A stretch of DNA of 64,000 bases from Sphingosinithalassobacter tenebrarum (GTDB lineage Bacteria; Pseudomonadota; Alphaproteobacteria; Sphingomonadales; Sphingomonadaceae). The notes beneath the pieces are model-generated. The model was not told the origin of the DNA and did not search any database. It was given only the letters and a program-made list of their open reading frames with translations. The stretch lies in NCBI RefSeq assembly GCF_011057975.1, contig NZ_CP049109.1, positions 992,001 through 1,056,000 on the forward strand, given 5' to 3'. Position numbers and translations under genes: made by a program. Of the stretch, positions 18,422 through 27,526 are shown one piece after another (position 1 is the first letter of the stretch; each line of letters opens with the position of its first letter).

Positions 18422-19719
18422 GCGCCGAAGACGCGCTCGAAAATCGTATCCACATGTTTGAAATGATAATCGAGGTCGAAACGTTCCTCGATTTGTTCGG
18501 GTGTCAGCGCGGCGGTGACTTCGCTATCGGCCTTGAGCAGGTCGAGCAGCGAGAGTTCGCCGTCCGATTCCCACACCTTCATCGCATTGCGCTGGACGAG
18601 GCGATAGGCGTCCTCGCGGCTGACCCCGGCTTGCGTCAGCGCCAGTAGCACGCGCTGCGAGTGGACCAGGCCACCCATGCGATCGAGATTCTTCTGCATC
18701 CGCTCGGGATAGACGATCAGCTTTTCGACCACGCCGGTCAGCCGCGCGAGCGCGAAATCGAGTGTGATCGTCGCGTCGGGGCCGATGAAGCGTTCGACCG
18801 ACGAATGGCTGATGTCGCGCTCGTGCCACAGCGCGACATTCTCCATCGCCGGGGTGACGGCGCTGCGCACCATGCGCGCGAGACCGGTAAGGTTTTCGGT
18901 GAGCACCGGATTGCGCTTGTGCGGCATCGCCGAGCTGCCCTTCTGCCCGGGCGAGAAATATTCCTCCGCCTCGAGCACTTCGGTGCGCTGCAGGTGGCGG
19001 ACTTCGGTCGCGAGCCGCTCGATCGACGAGGCGATGACGCCGAGCGTGGCGAAGAACATCGCGTGGCGATCGCGCGGGATCACCTGCGTCGATACCGGCT
19101 CGACCGACAGTCCCATTTTCTCCGCGACATGTGCTTCGACGCGCGGATCGATGTTGGCGAAAGTACCCACGGCTCCCGATATGGCACAGGTTGCGATATC
19201 CTCGCGCGCCGCGACGAGACGCGCGCGATTACGCGAAAATTCGGCATAATAACCCGCGAGTTTCAGGCCGAATGTTACGGGTTCGGCATGGATGCCATGA
19301 CTGCGCCCGATCGTTGGGGTCAGCTTATGTTCATGCGCTTTGTGCTTTATGGCGTTGAGAAGCTTGTCGAGATCATCAATAAGGATGTCCGCGGCCCGGC
19401 TGAGCTGGACCGCCAGACAGGTATCGAGGACGTCCGACGACGTCATTCCCTGGTGCATGAACCGGGCTTCGGGCCCGACATGTTCAGCCACGTTGGTAAG
19501 GAATGCGATGACATCGTGCTTCACTTCGGCTTCGATCGCATCGATGCGATCGACTTCGAAGGCGCCCTTTTCCCATATGGCCGCCGCCGCGTCCTTCGGA
19601 ACGACGCCGAGTTCGGCGAGCGCGTCCGTCGCGTGCGCTTCGATTTCGAACCAGATGCGGAATTTCGCCTCGGGCTCCCAGAGCGCCGTCATGGCGGGGC
19701 GGGCGTAGCGCGGGACCAT
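18418..19719 (-). CDS. purB: Adenylosuccinate lyase
   Basis: 433 residues. MVPRYARPAMTALWEPEAKFRIWFEIE is the standard N-terminus. TSSDVLDTC, IGRSHGIHAEP (catalytic His) and the flexible signature loop GSSAMPHKRNPV are all intact. It performs two fumarate-releasing steps of purine synthesis. The first ATG fitting family alignments is at 19719. The stop overlaps the bphO start by four bases, which is unusual company for a purine gene. Confidence 0.98.
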   Translation of the reverse strand: MVPRYARPAMTALWEPEAKFRIWFEIEAHATDALAELGVVPKDAAAAIWEKGAFEVDRIDAIEAEVKHDVIAFLTNVAEHVGPEARFMHQGMTSSDVLDTCLAVQLSRAADILIDDLDKLLNAIKHKAHEHKLTPTIGRSHGIHAEPVTFGLKLAGYYAEFSRNRARLVAAREDIATCAISGAVGTFANIDPRVEAHVAEKMGLSVEPVSTQVIPRDRHAMFFATLGVIASSIERLATEVRHLQRTEVLEAEEYFSPGQKGSSAMPHKRNPVLTENLTGLARMVRSAVTPAMENVALWHERDISHSSVERFIGPDATITLDFALARLTGVVEKLIVYPERMQKNLDRMGGLVHSQRVLLALTQAGVSREDAYRLVQRNAMKVWESDGELSLLDLLKADSEVTAALTPEQIEERFDLDYHFKHVDTIFERVFGA

Positions 19720-19920
19720 CGATGACCTTTCGGAAAGAGTTTTCTCCGCGGTTTCGGAGCCGAACTGCGGTGAGCCGCGCCCTAGCAAGGGCAAACTGAC
19801 CCGGCAACGGGTCGCCACACGAAACTCCCACCGCAGGCCGCACGTTTGGTTTGTCGAAGTGGGGACTTTGAATTCGGGTCGAAAACATAATCCCGATTAA
19901 AGAAGGAGACGAAGTCCAAA

Positions 19921-20379
19921 ATGTTGAAACAGATTCTTTTCGCCAGTTCCTTTCTGATCGCCGCTCCGGCTTTCGCGCAGGCGGCCGATACGGCACCCGC
20001 GCAGGACGCGCCGGCCGCCGAGGAAACCCAGCAGGCGCAGAGCGGTCCGACGTCGGACCAGATCACGCAGCTGGTCGAAGCCGAATGGTCGAAATATGAT
20101 CTCGATACCAGCGAAGCGCTGGAACAGGCGGAATTCGCGGCGTGGATGACCGAATTGCGCAAGAATTCCGAGCCGACTTTCGATCCGGCTTCGGAAGCGG
20201 GCTCGGCCTGGCTGACGCGCGCGTTCGAATTCGCCGACAAGGACAGCAGCGCTTCGGTTTCGAAGGCCGAAATGATCACGCTGCTCACCCCGGCAGCGCC
20301 GGAAAGCGCGGCAGCCGAGGAACCCGCGACCGAGGAATCGGCCGAAGCGCCGGAGGCCGCGGAAGACACTGCGATGTAA
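19921..20379 (+). CDS. Periplasmic EF-hand protein
   Basis: 152 residues. Signal peptide MLKQILFASSFLIAAPAFAQA. Two EF-hand-like loops are visible: DLDTSEALEQAE (~61-72) and DKDSSASVSKAE (~106-117), both with acidic residues at positions 1, 3 and 12. A Glu/Ala-rich tail ends the protein. It probably binds Ca2+ in the periplasm; the partner is unknown. The gene has its own strong terminator and is divergent from purB. Confidence 0.8.
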   Translation: MLKQILFASSFLIAAPAFAQAADTAPAQDAPAAEETQQAQSGPTSDQITQLVEAEWSKYDLDTSEALEQAEFAAWMTELRKNSEPTFDPASEAGSAWLTRAFEFADKDSSASVSKAEMITLLTPAAPESAAAEEPATEESAEAPEAAEDTAM

Positions 20380-20406
20380 TCGTATTCGACATGGTCGAAA
20401 CGGAAG

Positions 20407-20442
20407 CGGTCGCCGGGCGAGAGTCCGGCGGCCGTTTTCTTT
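20407..20442 (+). terminator. Rho-independent terminator after the EF-hand gene
   Basis: 10-bp stem (20407-20416 with 20425-20434, one G-T pair), an 8-base loop, then TTTTCTTT. Confidence 0.85.
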
Positions 20443-20458
20443 CGCCGGGCAAAGCGGA

Positions 20459-20824
20459 TCAGCGCGGCAGCGCCCTGCAGGAAAGAACGGCGCGATCGGA
20501 TATCAGCGCCGAATCCTGCCCTTCGCGCAAGGCGATTGTCATGCGCTGCCGCTGGAGCGTCAGTTCGTAGGCCGGATCCGGGCCGGGCGCAGCGGGACAT
20601 GGTTCGCGCGCAATCGCCACGATCGGCCGCAGCAACGTGTCGAGGGGAGCGAGCGTGTAGGAATAGCCGACTTCCTCGACGTCGCCGATGAACAGCCCGA
20701 CTTCGGAAACTGAAGCCAGCCGGGCCTGAACAGTCGTGACGGGAGCGGTAGCGGAAAGGCCGCCTGGCGCAGGCGTGCACGCGGCCGGTATGCAGAGCAG
20801 CATTGCCATCATCGATCGACGCAT
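20459..20824 (-). CDS. Small exported hypothetical protein
   Basis: 121 residues. A short hydrophobic N-terminus ends in PAAC, an atypical lipobox, so it is either a lipoprotein or a cleaved periplasmic protein. Two further cysteines (PCPAAP and LSCRALP) could pair. I do not recognise a family. It lies between the EF-hand terminator and radC on the minus strand, 24 bases downstream of radC, and may be co-transcribed with radC. Confidence 0.6.
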   Translation of the reverse strand: MRRSMMAMLLCIPAACTPAPGGLSATAPVTTVQARLASVSEVGLFIGDVEEVGYSYTLAPLDTLLRPIVAIAREPCPAAPGPDPAYELTLQRQRMTIALREGQDSALISDRAVLSCRALPR

Positions 20825-20848
20825 CGCTTGTCCATTGCCTTTCCCGGT

Positions 20849-21532
20849 TCAGATGACGCCCATCGCGCGCAGGCTCGAATGGCCTTCGCGGCCGAGGATT
20901 ATGTGATCGTGCAGCGCGATGCCGAGCCTTTTGCCCGCTTCGGCGACACTGCGGGTGATTTCGATGTCCGCCCGGCTGGGCGAAGGGTCGCCCGAGGGGT
21001 GGTTATGTACCAGAATCACTGCCGCCGAGCCGAGATCGATCGCGCGGCGTATGACTTCGCGGACATAGACGGGCGCCTCGTCGATCGATCCTTCGTGCAT
21101 CAGTTCGTCGCGGATCAGCATGTTGCGCGTATTGAGATGGAGCACGCGGACGCGCTCGATCGCGTGGTGCGCCATGTCCGCGCGCAGATAGTCGAGCAGC
21201 GCCTGCCAGTTGGCGAGAACCGGCCGCTCGGCGACTTCCGCGCGCAGCAGGCGCAGCGCCGCGGCATGCGCGGTCTTGAGCGCCGCGGCGCTGGTTTCGC
21301 CCATCCCCGGCACTCGCGCGATCGCTTCGGCATCGGCAGTGAGCAGTCCGGCGATCCCGCCGAATTCGGTGAGCAGCGCCCTGGCCAGCGGCTTGGTATC
21401 GCGGCGCGGGATGGCGAGCGCGAGCAGATATTCGACCAGTTCGTGATCGAGCAACGCGTCCGGCCCGCCCTCGAACAATCGCTGGCGCAGGCGGGCGCGA
21501 TGGCCGCTATTGTCGGATCCTGAGACGCTCAT
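20849..21532 (-). CDS. radC: RadC family JAB-domain protein
   Basis: 227 residues. The N-terminal helix-hairpin-helix region includes VPGMGETSAAAL. The C-terminal JAB domain has the JAMM metal motif H-N-H-P-S-G-D-P-S-P-S-x2-D (~173-186). The family is named for DNA repair, but its real biochemical role is unsettled. The start at 21532 (MSVSGSDNSGHRARL) fits the family; a longer frame upstream lacks support. It is divergent from ydbH. Confidence 0.92.
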   Translation of the reverse strand: MSVSGSDNSGHRARLRQRLFEGGPDALLDHELVEYLLALAIPRRDTKPLARALLTEFGGIAGLLTADAEAIARVPGMGETSAAALKTAHAAALRLLRAEVAERPVLANWQALLDYLRADMAHHAIERVRVLHLNTRNMLIRDELMHEGSIDEAPVYVREVIRRAIDLGSAAVILVHNHPSGDPSPSRADIEITRSVAEAGKRLGIALHDHIILGREGHSSLRAMGVI

Positions 21533-21633
21533 GTCCCACAAAGGTGTAGCAAGCCGCTGGCGCGGCGCAACGGAGCATGCGTAGGATGTACAATGCGTGC
21601 GCAACGAAGGCGTTACGCCGGAGTTGAGGACGC

Positions 21634-24600
21634 GTGACCGAAACCGCCGCGAACGAAGTACAGCAGGGCAGGCGCTGGCGTGGATTGCTCCGCGCGCTGG
21701 TGGCGTTGCTGGCCGTGCTCGGCATCGTGCTGGCGGTGCTGTGGTTCCGGCGGCGCGAGATCGCCGATGACTTCATCGCGCGCGAACTGGCCAGCAGGGG
21801 TGTTCCGGCGCGCTATTCCGTGGAGGAAATCGGCTTTCGCACGCAGCGGCTGAGCGACGTGGTGATCGGCGATCCGGCCGATCCCGACCTGGTTGCCGAA
21901 TGGATCGAAGTCGATATCGACCTGTTTTCCGGCGCGCGCGTTTCGGCGGTTCGGCTGGGCCCGGCACGGCTTTCCGCGCGGCTGGAGGATGGCAAGCTCT
22001 CGCTCGGCCATATCGACAAGCTGATGCCGCCGCCTTCGGGCAAGCCCTTCGCGCTTCCCGAAATGCGCGTCGACATCGCCGATCTGCGCGTGCGGCTGGA
22101 CAGCGGCTATGGCGCGGTGGGACTGAAAATCAGCGGCAAGGGCCGGCTCGACGACGGGTTTCGCGGACGAATGGCGGCGGTGGCGCCGGAACTTGCGGTA
22201 CAGGACTGTATCGCGCGCGACGTGCGGATCGTGGGCGACCTCGGCATCGCCCGGGGGGCGCCCGCGCTGCGCGGGCCGGTGCGTGCGGCGGCGCTCGATT
22301 GCGGAGATGTTCGCGCGCGGGGCGTTCGCGGCGATGTCGAACTGGGGCTCGACTCCGGTTTCGCGCAATGGCGTGGCGATCTGACGATGGACGTCGACCG
22401 GCTGGCGGGGCAGGGCGTGCAGGCCGAACGGCTCGGCGGGCGACTTCGCTTCGAAGGCGATGCCACGCTGACCAGCGGCAGCTTCGATCTCGATGCGCAG
22501 CGGATCGCCGCGGCGCCCGGGGAGATGGACGACGTGCGGTTGCAGGGCAGCTTTAGGCTGGCGGAGAAGTCGATCGTTGCCGGAGCGCTGAGCGCGGATC
22601 GCATCGCGCCTTCGCGCGCGACGCTCGCTTCGCTGGACGGCATGGCGCAGGCTGGCGCGGGGACGCCCGTGGCACCGCTCGCCGACAAGCTGGCCCGGGC
22701 CGTGGCAACGGCGGCCCGATCGGCGCGGGGCTCGGGGCAATTCTCGCTCAGCGTTGCCGGCGGGCGCAGCATCGCGACCGTCACCGACCTGGCGCTCGCC
22801 GCGGATAGCGGCGCGCGGGTGCGGCTGACCGGCGACCCGGCGATTCGATATGACAGCGCGGGCGGCATCACGCTCAACGGCAGCCTGACGATGGATGGCG
22901 GCGATTTGCCCGAGGCGCGAATCGCGCTGACGCAGGCCGCTCCCGGTGCGCCGATCATCGGACAGGCGCGAATCGCGCCCTATGCCGCCGGCAATGCGCG
23001 GCTTACGCTCGAACCCGTGGAATTTCGCGCCACCTCCGACGGCGTGACCCGGATCGCGACCCGCGCGACGCTGTCCGGGCCCTTGCCCGACGGGCAGGTC
23101 GAGCGGCTGACATTGCCGCTGGTGGCGCGGTGGAACGGCGCCGGAAGGCTGACCGTCAATGCGGCCTGCGTTCCCGCCGGGTTCGAGCGGCTCGAATTTT
23201 CGGCGCTCACGCTCGAGGCGACGCGGCTGACCTTGTGCCCCGAGGGTGCCGGGATGGTGACGGTTTCCAACGGGCGGGTTTCGGGCGGGGTGCGCGCCCG
23301 CGACATGGCGCTCGTCGGACGGATCGGGGAAACGCCGCTGCGGCTTTCCGCCGACAGCGGGCGCTTCACGCTGGCGGACGCCAATTTCGCGCTTGCGGGC
23401 GTCGAGACGCGGATCGGTTCGGGCGACAGCATGACGCGAATCGATGTCGCCGATCTCACCGGCATCGTCGCCGACGGAAAGCTGGGTGGCGTCTTTTCGG
23501 GTGCCGAAGGGCAGATCGGGCAAGTCCCGCTGCTGCTGAGCGAAGGCGCGGGCGACTGGACGCTGGCGGCAGGCAAGCTGACGCTCGATGGCGGGCTGCG
23601 CGTCGCCGACGCCGCCGAGGAGCCGCGCTTCAATCCGCTTGAAAGCGACGATATCCTGCTGACGCTCTACGGCAATCAGATCGAGGCGGGCGGGACGCTG
23701 CACCTCCCCGAACGCGAGGAGACGGTGACTGCCGTGACGCTGGAGCATGATCTGGGCAGCGGCGCGGGGCAGGCGGTGCTCGACGTGCGCGGGCTGCGCT
23801 TCGATCCCGAGGGGCTGCAGCCCGCCGAACTGACGCGGCTCACCTATGGCGTGATCGCGGACGTTCGCGGCGAAGTGAGCGGGCAGGGCCGGATTGCCTG
23901 GAACGGCAACGAAGTGACCAGCGACGGCAGTTTTCGCACCGAAAATACCGACCTTTCGGCGGCATTCGGCCCGGTCACCGGTTTCTCGACCGAAATCGCC
24001 TTTGGCGATCTGCTCGGCCTCGCCACGCCGGAAGGGCAGGTGCAGACCGCAACGGTCACGCTGCTCAATCCCGGCATCCCGGTGGAAGACGGCACGATTC
24101 GCTATCGCCTGCTCGGCGAACAGAAGATCGCGATCGAGGACGGGCGCTGGCCCTTTGCCGGCGGCGAGCTGGTGCTCGAACCGACGGTGCTCGATTTCGG
24201 TCAGCAGGTGGAACGCGAAATGGTGTTCCGCGCGAAGGGCGTGGATGCGGCCCGGTTCCTCCAGGAAGCCGATTTCGACAATCTCGACGCCACCGGCGTG
24301 TTCGACGGCGTCTTGCCGATCGTGTTCGATTCGACCGGCGGCACGGTGAAGGGCGGTCGGCTGGAATCGCGAAACGGCGGGACCATCGCCTATGTCGGCG
24401 AACTGACGCAGGAGGACCTGGGGGTCTGGGGCAACTACGCATTCCAGGCGCTCAAATCGCTGCGCTATCGCAGTCTCGACCTTGAGATGGACGGGCCGCT
24501 GGACGGCGAGATGGTCACGCGGATCCGATTCGCCGGCGTGGGTCAGGGCGAGGACGCCAAGTCCGATTTCATCACGCGGCGGCTGACGCGGCTGCCGATC

Positions 24601-24774
24601 GTGTTCAACATCACCATCCGCGCCAAATTCCGGCAACTCGTCCGATCGGTACAGAGCTGGTACGATCCCTCGATTCTGATCGAGACCCAGCTGCCCGAAC
24701 TGATCGAGGAGCAGCGCCGGACGGCGGAGCAACCCGAAACCGTTCAGCCTGAGGAAAGCGAAGACGTGCCATGA
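21634..24774 (+). CDS. ydbH: YdbH-family AsmA-like intermembrane lipid transport protein
   Basis: 1046 residues. One N-terminal membrane anchor (~12-36) is followed by a very long beta-rich periplasmic region of the AsmA/TamB type, ending in the YdbH C-terminal domain (GGRLESRNGGTIAYVGEL...LDLEMDGPLDGEMVTRIRFAG). In E. coli YdbH, TamB and YhdP redundantly carry phospholipids to the outer membrane. GTG start. The stop overlaps the ynbE ATG (ATGA), preserving the ydbH-ynbE-ydbL operon known from enterobacteria. Confidence 0.9.
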   Translation: MTETAANEVQQGRRWRGLLRALVALLAVLGIVLAVLWFRRREIADDFIARELASRGVPARYSVEEIGFRTQRLSDVVIGDPADPDLVAEWIEVDIDLFSGARVSAVRLGPARLSARLEDGKLSLGHIDKLMPPPSGKPFALPEMRVDIADLRVRLDSGYGAVGLKISGKGRLDDGFRGRMAAVAPELAVQDCIARDVRIVGDLGIARGAPALRGPVRAAALDCGDVRARGVRGDVELGLDSGFAQWRGDLTMDVDRLAGQGVQAERLGGRLRFEGDATLTSGSFDLDAQRIAAAPGEMDDVRLQGSFRLAEKSIVAGALSADRIAPSRATLASLDGMAQAGAGTPVAPLADKLARAVATAARSARGSGQFSLSVAGGRSIATVTDLALAADSGARVRLTGDPAIRYDSAGGITLNGSLTMDGGDLPEARIALTQAAPGAPIIGQARIAPYAAGNARLTLEPVEFRATSDGVTRIATRATLSGPLPDGQVERLTLPLVARWNGAGRLTVNAACVPAGFERLEFSALTLEATRLTLCPEGAGMVTVSNGRVSGGVRARDMALVGRIGETPLRLSADSGRFTLADANFALAGVETRIGSGDSMTRIDVADLTGIVADGKLGGVFSGAEGQIGQVPLLLSEGAGDWTLAAGKLTLDGGLRVADAAEEPRFNPLESDDILLTLYGNQIEAGGTLHLPEREETVTAVTLEHDLGSGAGQAVLDVRGLRFDPEGLQPAELTRLTYGVIADVRGEVSGQGRIAWNGNEVTSDGSFRTENTDLSAAFGPVTGFSTEIAFGDLLGLATPEGQVQTATVTLLNPGIPVEDGTIRYRLLGEQKIAIEDGRWPFAGGELVLEPTVLDFGQQVEREMVFRAKGVDAARFLQEADFDNLDATGVFDGVLPIVFDSTGGTVKGGRLESRNGGTIAYVGELTQEDLGVWGNYAFQALKSLRYRSLDLEMDGPLDGEMVTRIRFAGVGQGEDAKSDFITRRLTRLPIVFNITIRAKFRQLVRSVQSWYDPSILIETQLPELIEEQRRTAEQPETVQPEESEDVP

Positions 24775-24983
24775 TCGTGACAGTGAAGAAGAAGAGGTGG
24801 AGAGCCGCGCTTGCCGCTGCCGGGATCGCCGCGCCGATGCTCATGCTCGGCGGGTGCATCAATATCCGGGCGCCGGAAAAGCCGATCGTCATCAACCTCA
24901 ATATTTCGATCACGCAGGAAGTGGTCTACCGGCTGGACAGCAAGGCCAAGACGGTGATCCAGGACAATCCGGGGGTTTTCTGA
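24771..24983 (+). CDS. ynbE: YnbE-family lipoprotein
   Basis: 70 residues. Signal peptide with lipobox LGGC, then the short conserved body INIRAPEKPIVINLNISITQ, typical of YnbE. It is thought to cap or partner the C-terminus of YdbH at the outer membrane. It overlaps ydbH by four bases and ydbL by one. Confidence 0.92.
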   Translation: MIVTVKKKRWRAALAAAGIAAPMLMLGGCINIRAPEKPIVINLNISITQEVVYRLDSKAKTVIQDNPGVF

Positions 24984-25375
24984 TGAAATTCGCCAAGAAG
25001 ATCGCAATCGCCGCGCTGATCGCGGCCGGCGCCGCCTCCGCGGCCGGCGCGATGGTGCTGCCGCAGGACCGCGACCCGGCCTATGCCGCTGCGCGCGCCG
25101 CGGGCCAGGTGGGCGAGCAGCCCGACGGCTATATCGGCATTGTCGGAGAGGCTACGCCGCAACTGCGCGCGCTGGTGAGCGACATCAACATCCGCCGCAA
25201 GGCGATCTACACCCGGGGCGCTTCGGAAGAAGGCTCGACCGTCGAGCAGTTCGCGTTCGTCACCGGGTGCCGCCTGATCGTGCAGACCGAACCGGGCGAG
25301 AAATACCAGGCGCCCGACGGCCGCTGGCTGACGCGCGACGATTCGGCGCCGATTCGCGATTCGCGCTGTATCTGA
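24983..25375 (+). CDS. ydbL: YdbL-family (DUF1318) periplasmic protein
   Basis: 130 residues. Signal peptide MKFAKKIAIAALIAAGAASAAGA, followed by a DUF1318-like body with DRDPAYAAARAAGQVGEQPDGYIGIV and VSDINIRRKAIYTRGA. The extra ~20 C-terminal residues include two cysteines (TGCRLI, SRCI), which could form a disulfide. It is the third member of the ydbH operon, start overlapping the ynbE stop (TGATG). Confidence 0.88.
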   Translation: MKFAKKIAIAALIAAGAASAAGAMVLPQDRDPAYAAARAAGQVGEQPDGYIGIVGEATPQLRALVSDINIRRKAIYTRGASEEGSTVEQFAFVTGCRLIVQTEPGEKYQAPDGRWLTRDDSAPIRDSRCI

Positions 25376-25440
25376 TCGCGGCGCGCGCACGGCAATCCGC
25401 CGCCCCTGCGATGCCGTTCGTCGGGGCGCTCGCGCCAGTG

Positions 25441-25469
25441 TTGACTTGACCGTTCCCCATTCCTAAACG
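25441..25469 (+). promoter_or_regulatory. Candidate promoter of the F0 operon
   Basis: TTGACT (25441-25446), a 17-base spacer, TAAACG (25464-25469), located 72 bases before the first gene of the F0 operon. Good -35, weaker -10. Confidence 0.5.
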
Positions 25470-25541
25470 GCCCCTGCCTTGGCGGGCTCGCTTTTGGCGG
25501 TTCGTATCGGCGCTCGCCACCACTGGCTTGCGGAGATTCGA

Positions 25542-25859
25542 ATGGCCGAAGACGAACCCGGGCTCGATCCCCTTAAGGAGGATGCACGTCTCACCTCGCT
25601 CGACGAGCGGTTGCGGCAGGCAAAATCCGAAGAGGCGATCCGCAGCGGGAAGGCGCGGGCCGACGGCGATCGCAATTATCGCCTGGGCAATCGCGTTCTT
25701 GCCGAGCTGATCGGGGGGATGGTCGGCGGTGCCTTGATCGGGTGGGTGCTCGATCGTTTCCTGGGCACTTCTCCGTGGCTCCTGCTCGTGTTGCTGTTCC
25801 TCGGAATAGCCAGCGCGTTCAGGAACATCATCAGGATTTCGACACAGCGCTCGGAGTGA
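25542..25859 (+). CDS. AtpI/AtpZ family F0 assembly protein
   Basis: 105 residues. A charged N-terminus is followed by two membrane helices (ELIGGMVGGALIGWVLDRFL and PWLLLVLLFLGIASAF). The family assists c-ring assembly or Mg2+ supply. ATG at 25542 with GGAG 6 bases upstream; an in-frame start at 25479 lacks a site. First gene of the F0 operon. Confidence 0.88.
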   Translation: MAEDEPGLDPLKEDARLTSLDERLRQAKSEEAIRSGKARADGDRNYRLGNRVLAELIGGMVGGALIGWVLDRFLGTSPWLLLVLLFLGIASAFRNIIRISTQRSE

Positions 25860-25899
25860 AGCTTCGGGCGCTTTGGGTATAACCGAGGGCGAGCGCATA

Positions 25900-26691
25900 G
25901 TGGCGGAAGAAGCCGGCAAGATCGACCCGATGCACCAGTTCGAGGTGCAGACGATCTTCGACATGTTCCAGATCGGAAACCATCAGATCGCGTTCACCAA
26001 CAGCGCGATGTGGATGCTGGTCGGCGCGATCGCGCTCTGGTTCTTCATGCTGAGCGGCATGAAGGGCAGGGTGGTGCCGACGCGCGGCCAGATGCTGATC
26101 GAGAATTTCACCGGTTTCGTGCTCAACATGCTGCACGCCAATATCGGCGAGGCGGGCAAGAAATACCTGCCCTATGTCTTCTCGCTGTTCATGTTCATCC
26201 TGTTCGCCAATGTCGCGGGGCTGCTGCCGCTCGGCGTTTTCGGACTGCATCCCTTCACCGTGACGAGCCATTTCACGATCACCGGCGTGCTCGCGATCAT
26301 GAGCTTCTCGATCGTGCTGATCGTCGGTTTCGCCAAGCACGGGCTGCGCTTCTTCTCGCTGTTCGCGCCCAAGGGAACGCCGGTTCCCGTGCTGCTGCTC
26401 GTCGCGCCGATCGAATTCGTTTCCTTCATGGTCCGCCCGTTCAGCCTCGCGCTGCGACTCTTCGTGGCGATGACTGCGGGGCATATCCTGCTCAAGGTGC
26501 TGGCGGGTTTCATCATCAATGCTTCGGCGGGCGGCGCGGGTCTCGGCCTTGCCGTGGGTATCCCCAGCTTCGCGCTGATGGTCGGCGTTTCGGCGCTCGA
26601 ACTGCTGGTCGCCGGGGTCCAGGCCTATGTGTTCGCGCTGCTGACGGCGCTCTACATCAATGATGCCGAGCATCTGCACGACCATCACTGA
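25900..26691 (+). CDS. atpB: ATP synthase F0 subunit a
   Basis: 263 residues. The essential arginine is in FSLALRLFVAMTAGHI, facing the c-ring. Five to six membrane helices. Reading from the GTG at 25900 gives MAEEAGKIDPMHQFEV, matching related subunit a N-termini; a TTG at 25873 is in frame but unlikely. It forms the proton half-channels. Confidence 0.96.
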   Translation: MAEEAGKIDPMHQFEVQTIFDMFQIGNHQIAFTNSAMWMLVGAIALWFFMLSGMKGRVVPTRGQMLIENFTGFVLNMLHANIGEAGKKYLPYVFSLFMFILFANVAGLLPLGVFGLHPFTVTSHFTITGVLAIMSFSIVLIVGFAKHGLRFFSLFAPKGTPVPVLLLVAPIEFVSFMVRPFSLALRLFVAMTAGHILLKVLAGFIINASAGGAGLGLAVGIPSFALMVGVSALELLVAGVQAYVFALLTALYINDAEHLHDHH

Positions 26692-26737
26692 GTTTTCGAA
26701 TTTCTAGTTACTGAATTTTATCGAGGGAGTTTCTTCA

Positions 26738-26971
26738 ATGGACGCTGATACCATCAAGTTCCTGGGTGCCGGTCTTGCGGCCATCGGTGCGGGTCTCGCG
26801 GCGCTGGGCGTGGGCAACGTCTTCGCGGCCTATCTGCAGGGTGCGCTTCGCAACCCGAGCGCTGCCGCCGGCCAGCAGGGCAACATGTTCATCGGCTTCG
26901 CCGCCGCCGAACTTCTCGGCCTGCTGTCGTTCGTTGTCGCTGTGCTTCTGATCTTCGTCGCTCAGGGCTGA
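26738..26971 (+). CDS. atpE: ATP synthase F0 subunit c
   Basis: 77 residues, two helices. The proton-carrying glutamate is E58 in [11 protein letters not shown]; the glycine-rich first helix reads [12 protein letters not shown]. No Na+-site residues accompany the Glu, so it is proton-coupled. Good upstream site (GAGGGAG). Confidence 0.98.
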   Translation: MDADTIKFLGAGLAAIGAGLAALGVGNVFAAYLQGALRNPSAAAGQQGNMFIGFAAAELLGLLSFVVAVLLIFVAQG

Positions 26972-27034
26972 CCATAGTCCTGTTCGGGCGGTGGGGATGT
27001 CCCGCTCGCCCGAAAAGACTAGCGGAGCGTTTTC

Positions 27035-27526
27035 ATGCCGCAAATCGAGCAACTCGACGCGACTTTCGCCTCCCAGCTGTTCTGGCTGGTCCTTGTCTTT
27101 GGCCTGGTTTACCTGGTCGTCGGACGGGGCATGGTGCCGAAAGTGCAGGACACGATCGACCGGCGCGACGCGCAGGTGAAGGCGGACCTTTCGGCCGCCG
27201 AAACCGCGCGTGCCGAAGCCGACCGTGTCGAGGAACGCTGGCGGGCGGAAGAGAATGTCGCGCGGGAAACCGCGCAGAAGAAGCTGGCGGAGGCGCGTTC
27301 GACCGCCGCCGGCAATACCGAAGCGACGCTGGCCGAAGCCGGCAAGGGGATCGACGCACGGCTCGAAGCAGCCGAAGCCGAACTCGCCGAAGCCAGCAAG
27401 GCCGCGGCCGCCCAGGTCGAAACCATCGCCGCCGAGGCCGCGAGCGACATCGTACAGCGCCTGTCTGGCGTTTCGGTGGACGATGCGCAGGCCCGCGCGG
27501 CTGTAAAGGCTGTGCTCCATGACTGA
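27035..27526 (+). CDS. atpF': ATP synthase F0 subunit b'
   Basis: 163 residues. One membrane helix (~13-32) and a long charged, Ala-rich coiled coil forming half of the peripheral stalk. The b' assignment rests on order (first of two b-type genes) and on the N-terminal PQIEQLDATFASQLFWLVLVF. It overlaps atpF by eight bases. Confidence 0.95.
   Translation: MPQIEQLDATFASQLFWLVLVFGLVYLVVGRGMVPKVQDTIDRRDAQVKADLSAAETARAEADRVEERWRAEENVARETAQKKLAEARSTAAGNTEATLAEAGKGIDARLEAAEAELAEASKAAAAQVETIAAEAASDIVQRLSGVSVDDAQARAAVKAVLHD

Noticed and set aside
21613..24732. 1039-codon frame opposite ydbH
   Set aside because: Antisense shadow; His/Arg/Gln-rich composition with no domain. Similar long shadows opposite bphP, the transglutaminase gene, atpA, atpD and priA were also dropped.
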